DNA from: Flavobacterium salilacus subsp. salilacus
GTDB taxonomy: Bacteria; Bacteroidota; Bacteroidia; Flavobacteriales; Flavobacteriaceae
Assembly: GCF_004634195.1 (NCBI RefSeq)
Contig: NZ_SKBP01000001.1
Location: 124,001 to 188,000, forward strand
Direction: 5' to 3'
Length of the DNA stretch: 64,000 nucleotides
The notes under the pieces were generated by a model that was given only the letters and a program-made list of their open reading frames with translations, was not told the DNA's origin and searched no databases. The translations under genes and the position numbers were made by a program. Shown in pieces: positions 55,107 to 64,000 of this stretch; position 1 is the first letter of the stretch; each line of letters opens with the position of its first letter.

Positions 55107-55736
55107 TTATTTGCTTAAATTTTCTACAATCCCCTCTAATGAACCCTCCGTAAGAACTAAAGTATTCGCATGAATAACTGCGTAAGTATTTAATTCTGAA
55201 CTAGTTATAACAGTAGAGCTTTTTAAATTGCGTGACGACAAATATACGTTTTTATTTGTATCACCCAACACAAATAAAGATTTTTTATTATCTAACCCTA
55301 AAGCTTTCAAAACATTAATGAAATTTTTAGTGTTTGGCACATCAAAATTGAAATCTTCTACAACAACTAAGTTTGAATCTTTCGCTTTTAATGCTAATGC
55401 CGATTTTCTTGCAAGACGCTTAAGGTTTTTATTCAATTTAAAAGAATAACTTCTTGGTCTTGGTCCGAAAATAGTACCTCCACCCTTAAATACCGGGCTC
55501 TTAATACTACCTGCACGTGCAGTACCGGTACCTTTTTGTTTCTTTATTTTACGTGTACTTCCTGTTACTTCAGCTCTTTCTTTAGCCTTATGAGTACCCT
55601 GCCTTTGGTTAGCAAGGTATTGCTTAACATCAAGGTAAACAGCATGCTTGTTAGGCTCAATTGCGAATACTGAATCAGAAAGGGTTACCGTTCTGCCAGT
55701 TTCTTTTCCGTTGATATCTAATACTTTTACTTCCAT
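55107..55736 (-). CDS. rplD: 50S ribosomal protein L4
   Basis: This 209-residue protein has the tunnel loop [59 protein letters not shown] at about 45-103. In E. coli L4 represses its own operon via the S10 leader. Here the stop of L3 overlaps its start by 1 bp, and an unusual palindrome lies between S10 and L3. Confidence 0.97.
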   Translation of the reverse strand: MEVKVLDINGKETGRTVTLSDSVFAIEPNKHAVYLDVKQYLANQRQGTHKAKERAEVTGSTRKIKKQKGTGTARAGSIKSPVFKGGGTIFGPRPRSYSFKLNKNLKRLARKSALALKAKDSNLVVVEDFNFDVPNTKNFINVLKALGLDNKKSLFVLGDTNKNVYLSSRNLKSSTVITSSELNTYAVIHANTLVLTEGSLEGIVENLSK

Positions 55737-56353
55737 TACTTCTGAATGATTACATACGAGTTTTTATGGCCCGGCACAGCACCTTTTATAACAAGAAGAT
55801 TTTTCTCTGCCACCACTTTTAAAACTGTAAGGTTTTGTATTGTTACATTTTCTCCACCTGTTCTTCCTGCCATACGCATACCCTTAAATACTCTTGAAGG
55901 ATAAGACGACGCACCCACAGAACCCGGTGCTCTTAATCGGTTATGCTGACCGTGTGTAGCTTGACCAACTCCACCAAAACCGTGACGTTTTACTACACCC
56001 TGAAAGCCTTTACCTTTAGATACTCCTTGTACATCTACAAATTCGCCCTCTTTGAACAAATCTACAGTTAGAACATCACCTAAGTTATGCTCTTCTTCAA
56101 AATACTTGAATTCAACAACTTTTTTCTTGCCAGAAGTACCTGCTTTTTTAAAGTGACCTTCGGCCGCTTTTACTACATGTTTTTCTGCTTTGTCATCGAA
56201 ACCAAGTTGTAACGCTTTATACCCGTCAACCTCTTTGGTTCTGACTTGGGTAACGACACAAGGACCTGCTTCGATTACTGTACACGGTATGTTTTTACCG
56301 TTTTCATCGAAAATACTGGTCATGCCGATTTTTCTTCCAATTAACCCAGACAT
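55736..56353 (-). CDS. rplC: 50S ribosomal protein L3
   Basis: This 205-residue protein starts [20 protein letters not shown] and has [59 protein letters not shown] near residue 107-165, the L3 extension reaching the peptidyl-transferase centre. It lies 115 bp after rpsJ, the widest gap in the operon apart from none other, and shares 1 bp with rplD. Confidence 0.98.
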   Translation of the reverse strand: MSGLIGRKIGMTSIFDENGKNIPCTVIEAGPCVVTQVRTKEVDGYKALQLGFDDKAEKHVVKAAEGHFKKAGTSGKKKVVEFKYFEEEHNLGDVLTVDLFKEGEFVDVQGVSKGKGFQGVVKRHGFGGVGQATHGQHNRLRAPGSVGASSYPSRVFKGMRMAGRTGGENVTIQNLTVLKVVAEKNLLVIKGAVPGHKNSYVIIQK

Positions 56354-56413
56354 ATTAAACTAATTATTAATTACTATTTATTAAAAACTCTTTATTGGTA
56401 GGAGATATAAGAA

Positions 56414-56443
56414 TTGAGTATCGAGTCTTATCTCGATACTCAA
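56414..56443. promoter_or_regulatory. Perfect 12-bp palindrome in the rpsJ-rplC gap
   Basis: TTGAGTATCGAG, 6-base spacer TCTTAT, CTCGATACTCAA is a perfect inverted repeat. On the coding (minus) strand it is followed by TTCTTATATC, not a T-run, so it is a weak match to an intrinsic terminator. It lies 26 bp after the rpsJ stop and 60 bp before rplC. It may be an mRNA leader structure for control by a ribosomal protein, a processing site, or a dispersed intergenic repeat. Confidence 0.6.
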
Positions 56444-56468
56444 CTTAATAAACTCATTTCCTTTATAA

Positions 56469-56774
56469 TTACACCTTTATTTCAACTTCTACACCACTGG
56501 GAAGCTCTAATTTCATTAGTGCATCGATAGTTTTAGAAGAAGAACTGTAGATGTCAAGAAGTCTTTTGTATGAACTAACTTCAAACTGCTCTCTTGATTT
56601 TTTATTTACGTGCGGAGAACGCAGTACTGTAAAAATCTTTTTGTTCGTTGGCAACGGTATAGGGCCGGTAACTACGGCTCCTGTGCTTTTTACCGTTTTA
56701 ACGATCTTCTCTGCAGACTTATCTACAAGGCTATGATCGTATGATTTTAATTTTATTCTGATTTTTTGACTCAT
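56469..56774 (-). CDS. rpsJ: 30S ribosomal protein S10
   Basis: This 101-residue protein (also NusE) has [25 protein letters not shown] and [39 protein letters not shown] near residue 37-75, the complete S10 signature. It starts 11 bp after fusA, without a tuf gene between. Confidence 0.98.
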   Translation of the reverse strand: MSQKIRIKLKSYDHSLVDKSAEKIVKTVKSTGAVVTGPIPLPTNKKIFTVLRSPHVNKKSREQFEVSSYKRLLDIYSSSSKTIDALMKLELPSGVEVEIKV

Positions 56775-56785
56775 TTTCTTTAAAA

Positions 56786-58909
56786 TTAAGCGTTTCCTTT
56801 AGCTTTTTTGATTACTTCCTCCGATATATTTGAAGGTGTCTCTGCATAGTGAGAAAATTCCATTGTAGATGTAGCTCTACCTGAAGATAATGTTCTTAAA
56901 GTAGTTACATAACCAAACATTTCTGATAAAGGAACATTTGCTTTAATGGTTTTAGCTCCCGCTCTGTCACCCATATCACTCACCTGACCTCTTCTTCTGT
57001 TAAGGTCACCCACGATATCACCCATGTTTTCTTCAGGAGTAATAACTTCCATTTTCATTATAGGCTCAAGGATAACGGCACCGGCAGCACGACCGGATTC
57101 TTTATAACCCATTTTTGCAGCTAATTCAAATGATAATGCATCTGAATCGACAGGGTGGAAAGATCCGTCTTTCAAAATTACTTTTAAGCTGTCAACTTCA
57201 TAACCTGCAAGCGGTCCTTGTTTCATAGCCATTTTAAAGCCTTTTTCTACAGATGGGATATATTCTTTAGGAACGTTACCACCTTTTACCTCATTAATGA
57301 ACTGAAGTCCTACAACACCTTCGTCTGCAGGTCCTATTTCGAAAACGATATCAGCAAATTTACCACGACCACCTGATTGCTTTTTATAAACCTCTCTGTG
57401 TTGGGCATTTTTAGTAAACGCTTCTTTATATTCAACCTGAGGCTCTCCTTGGTTAACCTCAACTTTAAACTCTCTTTTAAGACGGTCAACAAGGATGTCA
57501 AGGTGAAGCTCACCCATACCTGATATAATAGTTTGACCTGAAGCTTCATCTGTTTTAACCTGGAATGTTGGATCTTCTTCTGCAAGTTTAGCCAAAGCCA
57601 TACCCATTTTATCAACATCCGCTTTAGTTTTAGGCTCAATAGCGATACCTATTACCGGATCAGGAAAATCCATACTTTCAAGTACTATAGGATGTTTTTC
57701 ATCACATAGTGTATCTCCGGTCTTGATGTCTTTAAATCCTACTGCTGCTCCAATATCACCCGCCTCGATATATTCGATTGGGTTTTGTTTGTTAGCGTGC
57801 ATTTGGTAAATACGAGAGATACGCTCTTTGTTGCCGGAACGTGTGTTTAACACATAAGAACCTGCATCAAGACGACCTGAATAAGCCCTGAAGAATGCTA
57901 AACGACCAACAAAAGGATCTGTAGCAATTTTAAATGCCAAAGCAGCAAAAGGTGCCGCAACATCAGGCTTACGTAATTCTTCTTTTTCGCTGTCAGGATT
58001 AGTTCCCATAATACCTTCTTTATCCATTGGAGACGGAAGGTATTTACAAACTGCATCCAGCATAAACTGAACACCTTTATTTTTAAATGCCGAACCACAT
58101 ATCATTGGTATGATAGACATATCAATAGTAGCTTTTCTTAAAGCGGCATTAATTTCATCTTCTGTGATAGAGTCTTCATCCTCAAAGAATTTTTCCATAA
58201 GAGTTTCATCATAGTCAGCAACAGCCTCTATAAGAGTAGCTCTGTACTGATGAACTTCTTCTTTCATATCTTCAGGAATAGGCACTATATCAAATGTTGC
58301 TCCCTGTGTTTCATCATGCCATATAATAGCTTGATTTTTAACAAGATCTACAACACCTTTAAAATCATTTTCCTCACCAATCGGCAAAGTAATAGCAACA
58401 GCATTAGATTTTAGCATGTCTCTTACCTGCTGGCATACTGCAAGGAAATTAGAACCCTGCCGGTCCATTTTATTTACAAAGCCCATACGAGGCACTTTGT
58501 AATTATCTGCAAGTCTCCAGTTTGTTTCAGATTGTGGCTCAACACCATCAACTGCGCTAAAAAGGAAAACAAGCCCATCAAGTACCCTTAACGAACGGTT
58601 TACCTCTACGGTAAAGTCAACGTGTCCGGGAGTATCAATAATATTAAAGTGGTAAGGTAATGTTTCAGGAAGTGGCTTACCTTGTTCTGTTGGAAAATTC
58701 CAAGTACAAGTTGTAGCAGCCGAAGTAATGGTAATACCTCTTTCCTGCTCCTGCGCCATCCAGTCCATCGTAGCTGCACCATCGTGCACCTCACCAATTT
58801 TGTGCGATTTACCGGTATAAAAAAGGATACGCTCTGTTGTTGTCGTTTTACCGGCATCAATGTGAGCCGCAATCCCTATGTTTCTCGTGAATTTTAAATC
58901 TCTTGCCAT
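56786..58909 (-). CDS. fusA: Elongation factor G
   Basis: This 707-residue translocation GTPase has [20 protein letters not shown] near residue 10 (P-loop), [18 protein letters not shown] near 48 (switch I), [15 protein letters not shown] near 88 (G3) and [12 protein letters not shown] near 142 (G4). Domain II begins near 315, domain III near 420, domain IV near 500 ([12 protein letters not shown] ... [21 protein letters not shown]), and domain V follows with [22 protein letters not shown]. It starts 22 bp after rpsG. Confidence 0.98.
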   Translation of the reverse strand: MARDLKFTRNIGIAAHIDAGKTTTTERILFYTGKSHKIGEVHDGAATMDWMAQEQERGITITSAATTCTWNFPTEQGKPLPETLPYHFNIIDTPGHVDFTVEVNRSLRVLDGLVFLFSAVDGVEPQSETNWRLADNYKVPRMGFVNKMDRQGSNFLAVCQQVRDMLKSNAVAITLPIGEENDFKGVVDLVKNQAIIWHDETQGATFDIVPIPEDMKEEVHQYRATLIEAVADYDETLMEKFFEDEDSITEDEINAALRKATIDMSIIPMICGSAFKNKGVQFMLDAVCKYLPSPMDKEGIMGTNPDSEKEELRKPDVAAPFAALAFKIATDPFVGRLAFFRAYSGRLDAGSYVLNTRSGNKERISRIYQMHANKQNPIEYIEAGDIGAAVGFKDIKTGDTLCDEKHPIVLESMDFPDPVIGIAIEPKTKADVDKMGMALAKLAEEDPTFQVKTDEASGQTIISGMGELHLDILVDRLKREFKVEVNQGEPQVEYKEAFTKNAQHREVYKKQSGGRGKFADIVFEIGPADEGVVGLQFINEVKGGNVPKEYIPSVEKGFKMAMKQGPLAGYEVDSLKVILKDGSFHPVDSDALSFELAAKMGYKESGRAAGAVILEPIMKMEVITPEENMGDIVGDLNRRRGQVSDMGDRAGAKTIKANVPLSEMFGYVTTLRTLSSGRATSTMEFSHYAETPSNISEEVIKKAKGNA

Positions 58910-58931
58910 TGTATTGTTGTTTCTTTATGAA

Positions 58932-59408
58932 TTAAAATCTAAAGTGAGAGAATGCTTTGTTAGCCTCTGCCATTTTATGAGTATCCATTCTCTTTTTAAC
59001 AGCAGCACCTTCTTCTTTAGCAGCAGCTAAAATTTCTGATGCCAGTCTTTGAGCCATAGATTTCTCATTTCTTCTTCTTGCATAAAGTATTAACCATTTC
59101 ATAGCCATAGATATTTTCCTGTCAGGACGTATCTGCATTGGTATTTGAAAGGTAGCACCACCTACCCTGCGGCTTCTTACCTCTACGTGAGGCATAACAT
59201 TAGTTAATGCATCTTTCCACATTTCTAATGCTGATTTTTCTTCGTCCTGTTTTTTAGCCTCTACGATGTCTATTGCATCATAAAACACTTTAAAAGCAGT
59301 AGATTTCTTACCATCCCACATTAAGTTATTTACAAAACGTGTTACCAGCTGGTCATTAAACCTTGGATCTGGTAAAAGAGGTCTCTTTTTTGCCTGTCTT
59401 TTTCTCAT
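58932..59408 (-). CDS. rpsG: 30S ribosomal protein S7
   Basis: This 158-residue protein nucleates the 30S head. [20 protein letters not shown] is the start; [22 protein letters not shown] near residue 26 and [24 protein letters not shown] near 76 are standard. In E. coli S7 represses the str operon. It starts 26 bp after rpsL. Confidence 0.98.
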   Translation of the reverse strand: MRKRQAKKRPLLPDPRFNDQLVTRFVNNLMWDGKKSTAFKVFYDAIDIVEAKKQDEEKSALEMWKDALTNVMPHVEVRSRRVGGATFQIPMQIRPDRKISMAMKWLILYARRRNEKSMAQRLASEILAAAKEEGAAVKKRMDTHKMAEANKAFSHFRF

Positions 59409-59434
59409 GTTTTCTCTTTAAAACTCTTTAAAAA

Positions 59435-59815
59435 TTACTTTTTGTCTTTAGGGCGTTTAGCACCATACTTAGATCTTCTCTGTAACCTTCCGCTTACGCC
59501 GGCAGTATCCAGAGCACCACGAACAATGTGGTATCTAACACCTGGTAAATCTTTAACCCTTCCACCCCTAACTAATACTATCGAGTGCTCTTGTAAGTTA
59601 TGTCCTTCTCCGGGAATGTAAGCATTCACTTCATTTCCGTTTGTTAAACGTACCCTTGCAACTTTACGCATTGCAGAGTTTGGTTTTTTAGGTGTAGTTG
59701 TGTAAACACGTGTACATACACCTCTTCTTTGAGGACAAGAATCTAACGCAGCCGATTTACTCTTCTTAGTTATTTGGGTTCTCCCTGTTCTTACTAATTG
59801 TTGAATTGTAGGCAT
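59435..59815 (-). CDS. rpsL: 30S ribosomal protein S12
   Basis: From the ATG ending at 59815 the protein has 126 residues, starting [20 protein letters not shown], the usual S12 N terminus. An in-frame extension of 58 codons upstream crosses the promoter and is not coding. [21 protein letters not shown] near residue 40 (with Lys43) and [20 protein letters not shown] near 85 (with Lys88) hold the sites known for streptomycin resistance. Both carry the wild-type Lys here (KKPNSA and RVKDLP). It is the first gene of the superoperon. Confidence 0.97.
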   Translation of the reverse strand: MPTIQQLVRTGRTQITKKSKSAALDSCPQRRGVCTRVYTTTPKKPNSAMRKVARVRLTNGNEVNAYIPGEGHNLQEHSIVLVRGGRVKDLPGVRYHIVRGALDTAGVSGRLQRRSKYGAKRPKDKK

Positions 59816-59849
59816 AATTATTATTAAAAATTTCTTATAATTAAAAAAT

Positions 59850-59864
59850 CCCGCTTTTTTCGGG
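59850..59864 (-). promoter_or_regulatory. Short leader hairpin of the str operon
   Basis: On the minus strand CCCG, 7-base loop, CGGG is followed by ATTTTTT. It lies at or just after the likely transcription start, 35 bp before rpsL. It looks like a tiny terminator or a 5'-end structure. Confidence 0.4.
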
Positions 59865-59868
59865 GTTG

Positions 59869-59898
59869 CAAATGTAGGAATTATAATTAATAAAACAA
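59869..59898 (-). promoter_or_regulatory. Promoter of the ribosomal-protein superoperon
   Basis: TTG (59896-59898), 19 bp, then TACATTTG (59869-59876) on the minus strand fits the Bacteroidetes consensus exactly. It lies 54 bp upstream of the rpsL ATG. Confidence 0.75.
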
Positions 59899-59997
59899 AT
59901 CTTAACCTATTAATTTTCAAACGAATTCTCAACATAAAATGCACTTTATATTTTTTCAGGTTTTTTTGCGTTATTTTTACCGACAACACTTTTTGTA

Positions 59998-61665
59998 TTG
60001 AAAAAAATTTCCCTCATATTTTTACTATTCGTGCTCTGCTTTTCGGTAAAAGCGCAAAACCTTTACTTGAAAGTGGAAGGCAGCACTGTTGCCGAAACAA
60101 AAGTTATCGATTCAATATCCTATAATAAAGTACACCAAGACGCCAAATCTATAATGGAAGAGGCGGCACTATTATCAGAAACTTTATTAAGAGCAGGCTA
60201 TTTGGAGAATAGGGAAATTGCGCACCGCAAAGTGAATGACTCTGTATTTAACTATATATTTTCGATAGGGCAAAAAACGAATACTATACGTATATATACC
60301 GATAAGCTCTCTGATTTTCATAAACAGCTTTTAAATATCACGCAAGATACCATTACCCTATCCATTGCTGAAACCGAAAGCTTTATGAACAACAATATGG
60401 CTTTACTGGAAAAAAAGGGTTATTCTTTAAGTAATTTACAGTTAATAAACCTCGAAAAAAAGGATGCTGTTTTAACGGCTTCGCTTACAACTACAATAGA
60501 GAAGAAACGAACGCTTGACGGGCTGGTACTGGAAGGGTATAAAAAATTTCCCGAAGGCATACGCCGAAGCATATTACGAAAATATCGGGGCAAAACTTTT
60601 AACCGCGAAAACCTGCAACGGGTATATAACGATTTTAATGCCATACGATTTATAAACCAAGTGCGATATCCCGAAATACTGTTTAAAGAAGATACTACTA
60701 AAGTATATGTATATCTGGAAAAAGCAAAACCCAATACTTTTGACGGGTATATAGGTTTTTCTAACGATGAAAATGAAGGTAATGTTCGTTTTAACGGCTA
60801 CTTGGATTTACTGCTCATCAATATACTGAACTCAGGAGAGCGGTTTAACCTGTATTGGAAGAACAACGGCGATGAGCAAACTACTTTTAACACCTCGCTG
60901 GAATTGCCTTATATTTTTAAAAGCCCGATAGGTATAAAAGCAAGCCTTAACATATTTAAACAGGACAGTACTTTTCAAACTACCGTTACCGACCTGAATG
61001 TTGGTTACTACTTTAATTACAACTCTCGGGTGTATTTGGGTTACAAACAAACCGAATCAGTAGATATACAAAATTTAGATAACAGTACCCTGAGTGATTA
61101 CTCCAGTACATTCTATACTTCTACTTATGAATATACAGGCTATAGTTTTGATGATTTTCTGTTCCCCGAAAAAACATCGGTTTTCCTGAAAGGAGGCTTT
61201 GGCGCAAGAGACACCAAAACAAGCAGTACAGACCAATATTTTATACAAACTGATGTTTCGCATAACCTCTATCTTAATAAGCGTAATATTATTAATTTGA
61301 AAAATGAATCGTTTTACCTAAGCAGTAGCTCCTATATTATTAATGAGCTTTTCCGCTTTGGCGGTATTAATTCTATAAGAGGTTTTAACGAAAACAGCCT
61401 GCAGGCGAGTTTATATACTGCGCTCATGGCGGAATATCGATATGTAGTTGCACCTAACCTATATGTATATTCTATTACCGACTATGGCTACTTTCAGGAT
61501 AAAACATCCGGGCTGAATGATAACCTGCTGGGGCTGGGGTTTGGGTTTGGGCTGTTTACTAACAACGGACTTTTTAATATTGTGTATGCTAACGGCAGCA
61601 CTAAAGATGACAATATAAAATTATCTAACTCTATAGTACACCTCAGTTTTAAAACACGCTTTTAG
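59998..61665 (+). CDS. Omp85/BamA-TamA-like outer-membrane protein
   Basis: This 555-residue protein has a signal peptide ([19 protein letters not shown]) and one clear POTRA-type domain near 165-245 ([22 protein letters not shown] ... [10 protein letters not shown]). A C-terminal 16-strand-like beta-barrel follows from about 250 to the end, with alternating aromatic strands, the loop-6 motif SIRGFNE near residue 460 and a terminal aromatic residue (SFKTRF). It belongs to the Bac_surface_Ag family, which inserts or exports proteins or lipids at the outer membrane. No ATG is available in frame; translation would begin at TTG 59998. It is transcribed divergently from rpsL. Confidence 0.8.
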   Translation: MKKISLIFLLFVLCFSVKAQNLYLKVEGSTVAETKVIDSISYNKVHQDAKSIMEEAALLSETLLRAGYLENREIAHRKVNDSVFNYIFSIGQKTNTIRIYTDKLSDFHKQLLNITQDTITLSIAETESFMNNNMALLEKKGYSLSNLQLINLEKKDAVLTASLTTTIEKKRTLDGLVLEGYKKFPEGIRRSILRKYRGKTFNRENLQRVYNDFNAIRFINQVRYPEILFKEDTTKVYVYLEKAKPNTFDGYIGFSNDENEGNVRFNGYLDLLLINILNSGERFNLYWKNNGDEQTTFNTSLELPYIFKSPIGIKASLNIFKQDSTFQTTVTDLNVGYYFNYNSRVYLGYKQTESVDIQNLDNSTLSDYSSTFYTSTYEYTGYSFDDFLFPEKTSVFLKGGFGARDTKTSSTDQYFIQTDVSHNLYLNKRNIINLKNESFYLSSSSYIINELFRFGGINSIRGFNENSLQASLYTALMAEYRYVVAPNLYVYSITDYGYFQDKTSGLNDNLLGLGFGFGLFTNNGLFNIVYANGSTKDDNIKLSNSIVHLSFKTRF

Positions 61666-61683
61666 CACACATTATATAACAGG

Positions 61684-61706
61684 AAAGGCTGCCAATGGCA
61701 GCCTTT
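61684..61706. terminator. Convergent terminator between the Omp85-like and phosphoesterase genes
   Basis: AAAGGCTGCC, loop AAT, GGCAGCCTTT is a perfect 10-bp stem between two convergent genes (stops at 61665 and 61731). The T-tract on either side is short, with three T within the stem. Confidence 0.7.
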
Positions 61707-61730
61707 GTATAAACATACTGAAAGAAGATG

Positions 61731-64000
61731 TTAGTCAACAATCACTTTCACGTTATATATTTTATTAGAATGTATCTTTAGTAAATAAACACCCGTAGGA
61801 AGACTTTGGTTTATTAAAGAGAAGTTATAATCATTAATATTTTTAGATGTATAGAACAGGTTACCTGTCATATCAAACACATCAATTTGGTCTATCGGGT
61901 ATTTACATTTCACAAATGTTTTCTCTCCTTTCTTAACTGGATTAGGATATACCATAACAGCTTTTTCGCTGCTAAACTCGTCTAAGCCTGCATTAGGATC
62001 TTCTACTTGGAAAGAAACCCTGTTAGAAACTTCATTATAGGAATCATCTGTAAATATTACTATGAAGTACCCCCCTACTTCAGTTGGTAGGTTTTCATCA
62101 GGTATAATTTTACTACCCTCCGGCTGCCCGTCAAAATAAGTGTAACTTACTAATTCATCTTCATTAGGGTCATCACCTTCATTATATATACCTATCCAGT
62201 CTTTTATAATACCCGGAGCATCTGTCCATGTAGCAATTATATTTTCGTTAAGGTTATAAATCGTTTTGTTTATAGCCAGTTGTGTTATTTGGCTACCTAC
62301 CTGAAAAAATACTCGCTCACCTATACTTTGGTAGCCGTCTTCTAAGAAATATTCAACAAAGTAATAACCATCTGCCAAACCTTCAAACGTAAACTCACCA
62401 CTTGGCGTTGTAACATAACTCCATTGTACAGAGGCTGGTCCACCAGGAGTCTGCCCCACTTTATATATACCTATCCAGTCATTAGTAAGGTTAGGTCCGT
62501 TTTCATAACTAACAATTACATCACTACCCGACTCATACGTACTTTGATTTGTAGTTACCTCAACAAAAGGACCTACATAAAAAGCCTGTCTGTCAACTAT
62601 CTCGGTATAACTGTCATTTTCAAAAAGAGTGGCATAATACATACCATAATCTGTAAGACCGCTAAATACTATATTACCACTTACCTGACCGTTAGTATAA
62701 GCCCAGTCCTGAGAAGGGCTTCCGCCACCCGGAGTTTGCTCATCTTTATATAATGCAACCCAGTCAGTAGCATTACCCGGAGTATCAGAGAAAGACACTG
62801 TTATAGGGGTATTAGGCTGGTATGCTATAGTATCGAGCTGTATTTGTGTATTAGCATAAGTACTATTAATAATATTAAATGATTTTGTATCACTCCATGG
62901 CGACCAGCTAAGATTCTGATCTCTGTGACGTACTTTTACAAAATATTGTCCATTAGGCACTTCATTCTCAGCAAGTGTAAGTTTTGTAATATCCACATTC
63001 AGATTAACGTTGGCAGATGTATCTACCTGAGTACCCACAGGACCATATAGGTCTTCAAAATCACGGTAAACGTCTTTTTCTATAATGTCAAAGTCAGCAT
63101 TTTTACCAATCATAAACTGGGTACTGTTAAGCAATTCCTCTGATGTAGTGGTATAATCAGAACTTTCTATAACAAGCGGAAGTTCTACATCGCCCCCATC
63201 AAACTCATTTGTAATTTCAGGCTGTGCAGGAGCTTCAATACCTTTATAATGGTGGAATTCGTCCATCAGCTCATTATCTTTCCACTGATAAACACTTCCT
63301 ATAGAATAAGACTCTACATCAAATGTATTGTTGTTTACATCTACATCAATAATTTGATACATCCAGTTAGAAATTGTTTTCTGTACATCTTCATAATTTT
63401 CTTCGGCAGCCATACCCCAGTACTGATCCCAAGCTACACCACCTGATATTATTTGGTAGGTTGGTGTGTCTTTAAGTTGTCCTCTGTGATATAAGTGGTG
63501 GTGCGCCCCTATATGAAGAATATGTTTTGGCGAAGTAACTAACACAGGCATTACCGTGTTGCGTACCCATTGCGAAATATCGCCTATATACTGCTCTGCC
63601 TGGTAAGGTCTGTGTCCCAATGATACTATCCACTCTACTGTATCATCATTATTAGCAGCTACCAATACTTGGTTTACCCAGTTTAGCTGTTGTGCTCCTG
63701 TATGCTCGGTATCAAGTGCTATAAAAAGCACATTACCTACTTGGTTAGCATAGTAATTTTCTGTTCCCGAAGATATACCCTGATATGACATCTCATCAAG
63801 TATGTAGTGGTCATAATAAGCCTGCATTGCCAGTGTACCATACGTTTCATGATTACCTACAAGTGTTTGTATAGGCAGGTATCCTGAAAGAGCTTTGTTT
63901 TTCTTGAAGTGTACATTTTCGTAATGATCCAGTGTACCTACGTCAACTTGGTCACCCACCATAACTGTCATAGCTATGTTGTCGGCAGGATCAAGACTTG
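61731..64000 (-). CDS. Secreted metallophosphoesterase with tandem repeats and T9SS sorting domain (5' end outside window)
   Basis: The open frame continues past the right edge (DPADNIA precedes the internal Met at 63971). The metallophosphatase core has GDQVD, LVGNHETYG, VSLGHRPYQ and GAHHHLYHR (counted from 63971: residues 6, 38, 117 and 155), the metal-binding motifs of purple-acid-phosphatase-like enzymes. A fibronectin-like part at about 250-365 is followed by three repeats of about 92 residues, each with DW(V/I)(A/G)(L/I)Y. The C terminus (VYPNPVKKGEKTFV ... VKVIVD) is a type A T9SS sorting signal. The protein should be secreted or surface-attached and may release phosphate. The substrate is unknown. 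Confidence 0.83.
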   Translation of the reverse strand, partial: SLDPADNIAMTVMVGDQVDVGTLDHYENVHFKKNKALSGYLPIQTLVGNHETYGTLAMQAYYDHYILDEMSYQGISSGTENYYANQVGNVLFIALDTEHTGAQQLNWVNQVLVAANNDDTVEWIVSLGHRPYQAEQYIGDISQWVRNTVMPVLVTSPKHILHIGAHHHLYHRGQLKDTPTYQIISGGVAWDQYWGMAAEENYEDVQKTISNWMYQIIDVDVNNNTFDVESYSIGSVYQWKDNELMDEFHHYKGIEAPAQPEITNEFDGGDVELPLVIESSDYTTTSEELLNSTQFMIGKNADFDIIEKDVYRDFEDLYGPVGTQVDTSANVNLNVDITKLTLAENEVPNGQYFVKVRHRDQNLSWSPWSDTKSFNIINSTYANTQIQLDTIAYQPNTPITVSFSDTPGNATDWVALYKDEQTPGGGSPSQDWAYTNGQVSGNIVFSGLTDYGMYYATLFENDSYTEIVDRQAFYVGPFVEVTTNQSTYESGSDVIVSYENGPNLTNDWIGIYKVGQTPGGPASVQWSYVTTPSGEFTFEGLADGYYFVEYFLEDGYQSIGERVFFQVGSQITQLAINKTIYNLNENIIATWTDAPGIIKDWIGIYNEGDDPNEDELVSYTYFDGQPEGSKIIPDENLPTEVGGYFIVIFTDDSYNEVSNRVSFQVEDPNAGLDEFSSEKAVMVYPNPVKKGEKTFVKCKYPIDQIDVFDMTGNLFYTSKNINDYNFSLINQSLPTGVYLLKIHSNKIYNVKVIVD
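62001..62855 (-). repeat. Three tandem beta-sandwich repeats in the phosphoesterase
   Basis: Residues of about 373-467, 468-559 and 560-657 (counted from 63971) align with each other. Each has a Y-x-x-x-x-x-I start, then DW(V/I)(A/G)(L/I)Y near position 32, TPGG or DPNE at the turn, YF/YY-x-x-x-(F/L) and a closing F(Y/F)QVG-like strand. At DNA level the units have diverged. They are probably binding or spacer domains. Confidence 0.75.

Noticed and set aside
56414..56443. Intrinsic terminator after rpsJ
   Set aside because: The stem lacks a T-run on the coding strand, and a stop there would cut off most of the essential ribosomal operon.
59816..59989. N-terminal extension of S12 by 58 codons
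   Set aside because: It covers the promoter and leader; S12 proteins start with MPTIQQL as found at 59815.

Overview
The window looks like a chromosomal segment from a member of the Flavobacteriaceae (Bacteroidetes), probably Flavobacterium or a close relative. The evidence is AT-rich DNA, start sites without clear Shine-Dalgarno sequences, several promoters of the Bacteroidetes type (TTG, 19-24 bases, TAnnTTTG), two proteins with type IX secretion (T9SS) C-terminal sorting domains, a GldH-like lipoprotein, and zinc-free ribosomal proteins L36 and S14. Nearly all genes lie on the minus strand, so transcription runs from high to low coordinates. I found no tRNA, rRNA, CRISPR array or transposase.

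Region 1 (1-22200) is a surface-polysaccharide locus, read from about 22.2 kb down to 1. It begins with a promoter candidate and the wreck of a sugar epimerase gene. Next come a UDP-HexNAc 6-dehydrogenase, a UDP-glucose 6-dehydrogenase and a UDP-glucuronate 4-epimerase. A pseudaminic-acid-type nonulosonate block follows: PseB, PseC, aldo/keto reductase, SDR, SpsF/PseF-type cytidylyltransferase, ATP-grasp ligase, PseG, hexapeptide acyltransferase, PseI. Then come a Wzx-like flippase, a capsule-type glycosyltransferase, and a compact module of a DRE-TIM aldolase fused to a Rossmann-like domain, a KdsB-like CMP-sugar synthetase and a HAD phosphatase. The locus continues with a sialyltransferase-like protein, a Wzy/EpsG polymerase, a LegB-like 4,6-dehydratase and the start of a nucleotidyltransferase. 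The best candidates for undescribed chemistry are the aldolase/KdsB/HAD module and the extra enzymes in the Pse block.

Region 2 (22300-27600) holds recR, a sodium:solute symporter, a CoA-binding protein, an outer-membrane-type carboxypeptidase-regulatory-domain protein, a GldH-like lipoprotein and a MarC-family protein. Region 3 (27600-33100) carries assimilatory sulfate reduction (DUF2061, cysH, cysD, cysN) behind a striking 11-bp palindrome. Next to it an Rrf2 regulator lies in an operon with two amidinohydrolase-family genes. Region 4 (33200-42700) has citrate synthase, a T9SS leucine-rich-repeat protein, a LytTR two-component pair with a TPR histidine kinase, enolase and carA.

Region 5 (42750-59900) is one long ribosomal superoperon running rpsL-rpsG-fusA-rpsJ through secY, rpoA and rplQ, with no tuf gene. 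It has a near-consensus promoter upstream of rpsL and a strong terminator after rplQ. Region 6 (60000-64000) encodes an Omp85/BamA-like outer-membrane protein and a secreted metallophosphoesterase with three tandem repeats; the phosphoesterase gene runs off the right edge.
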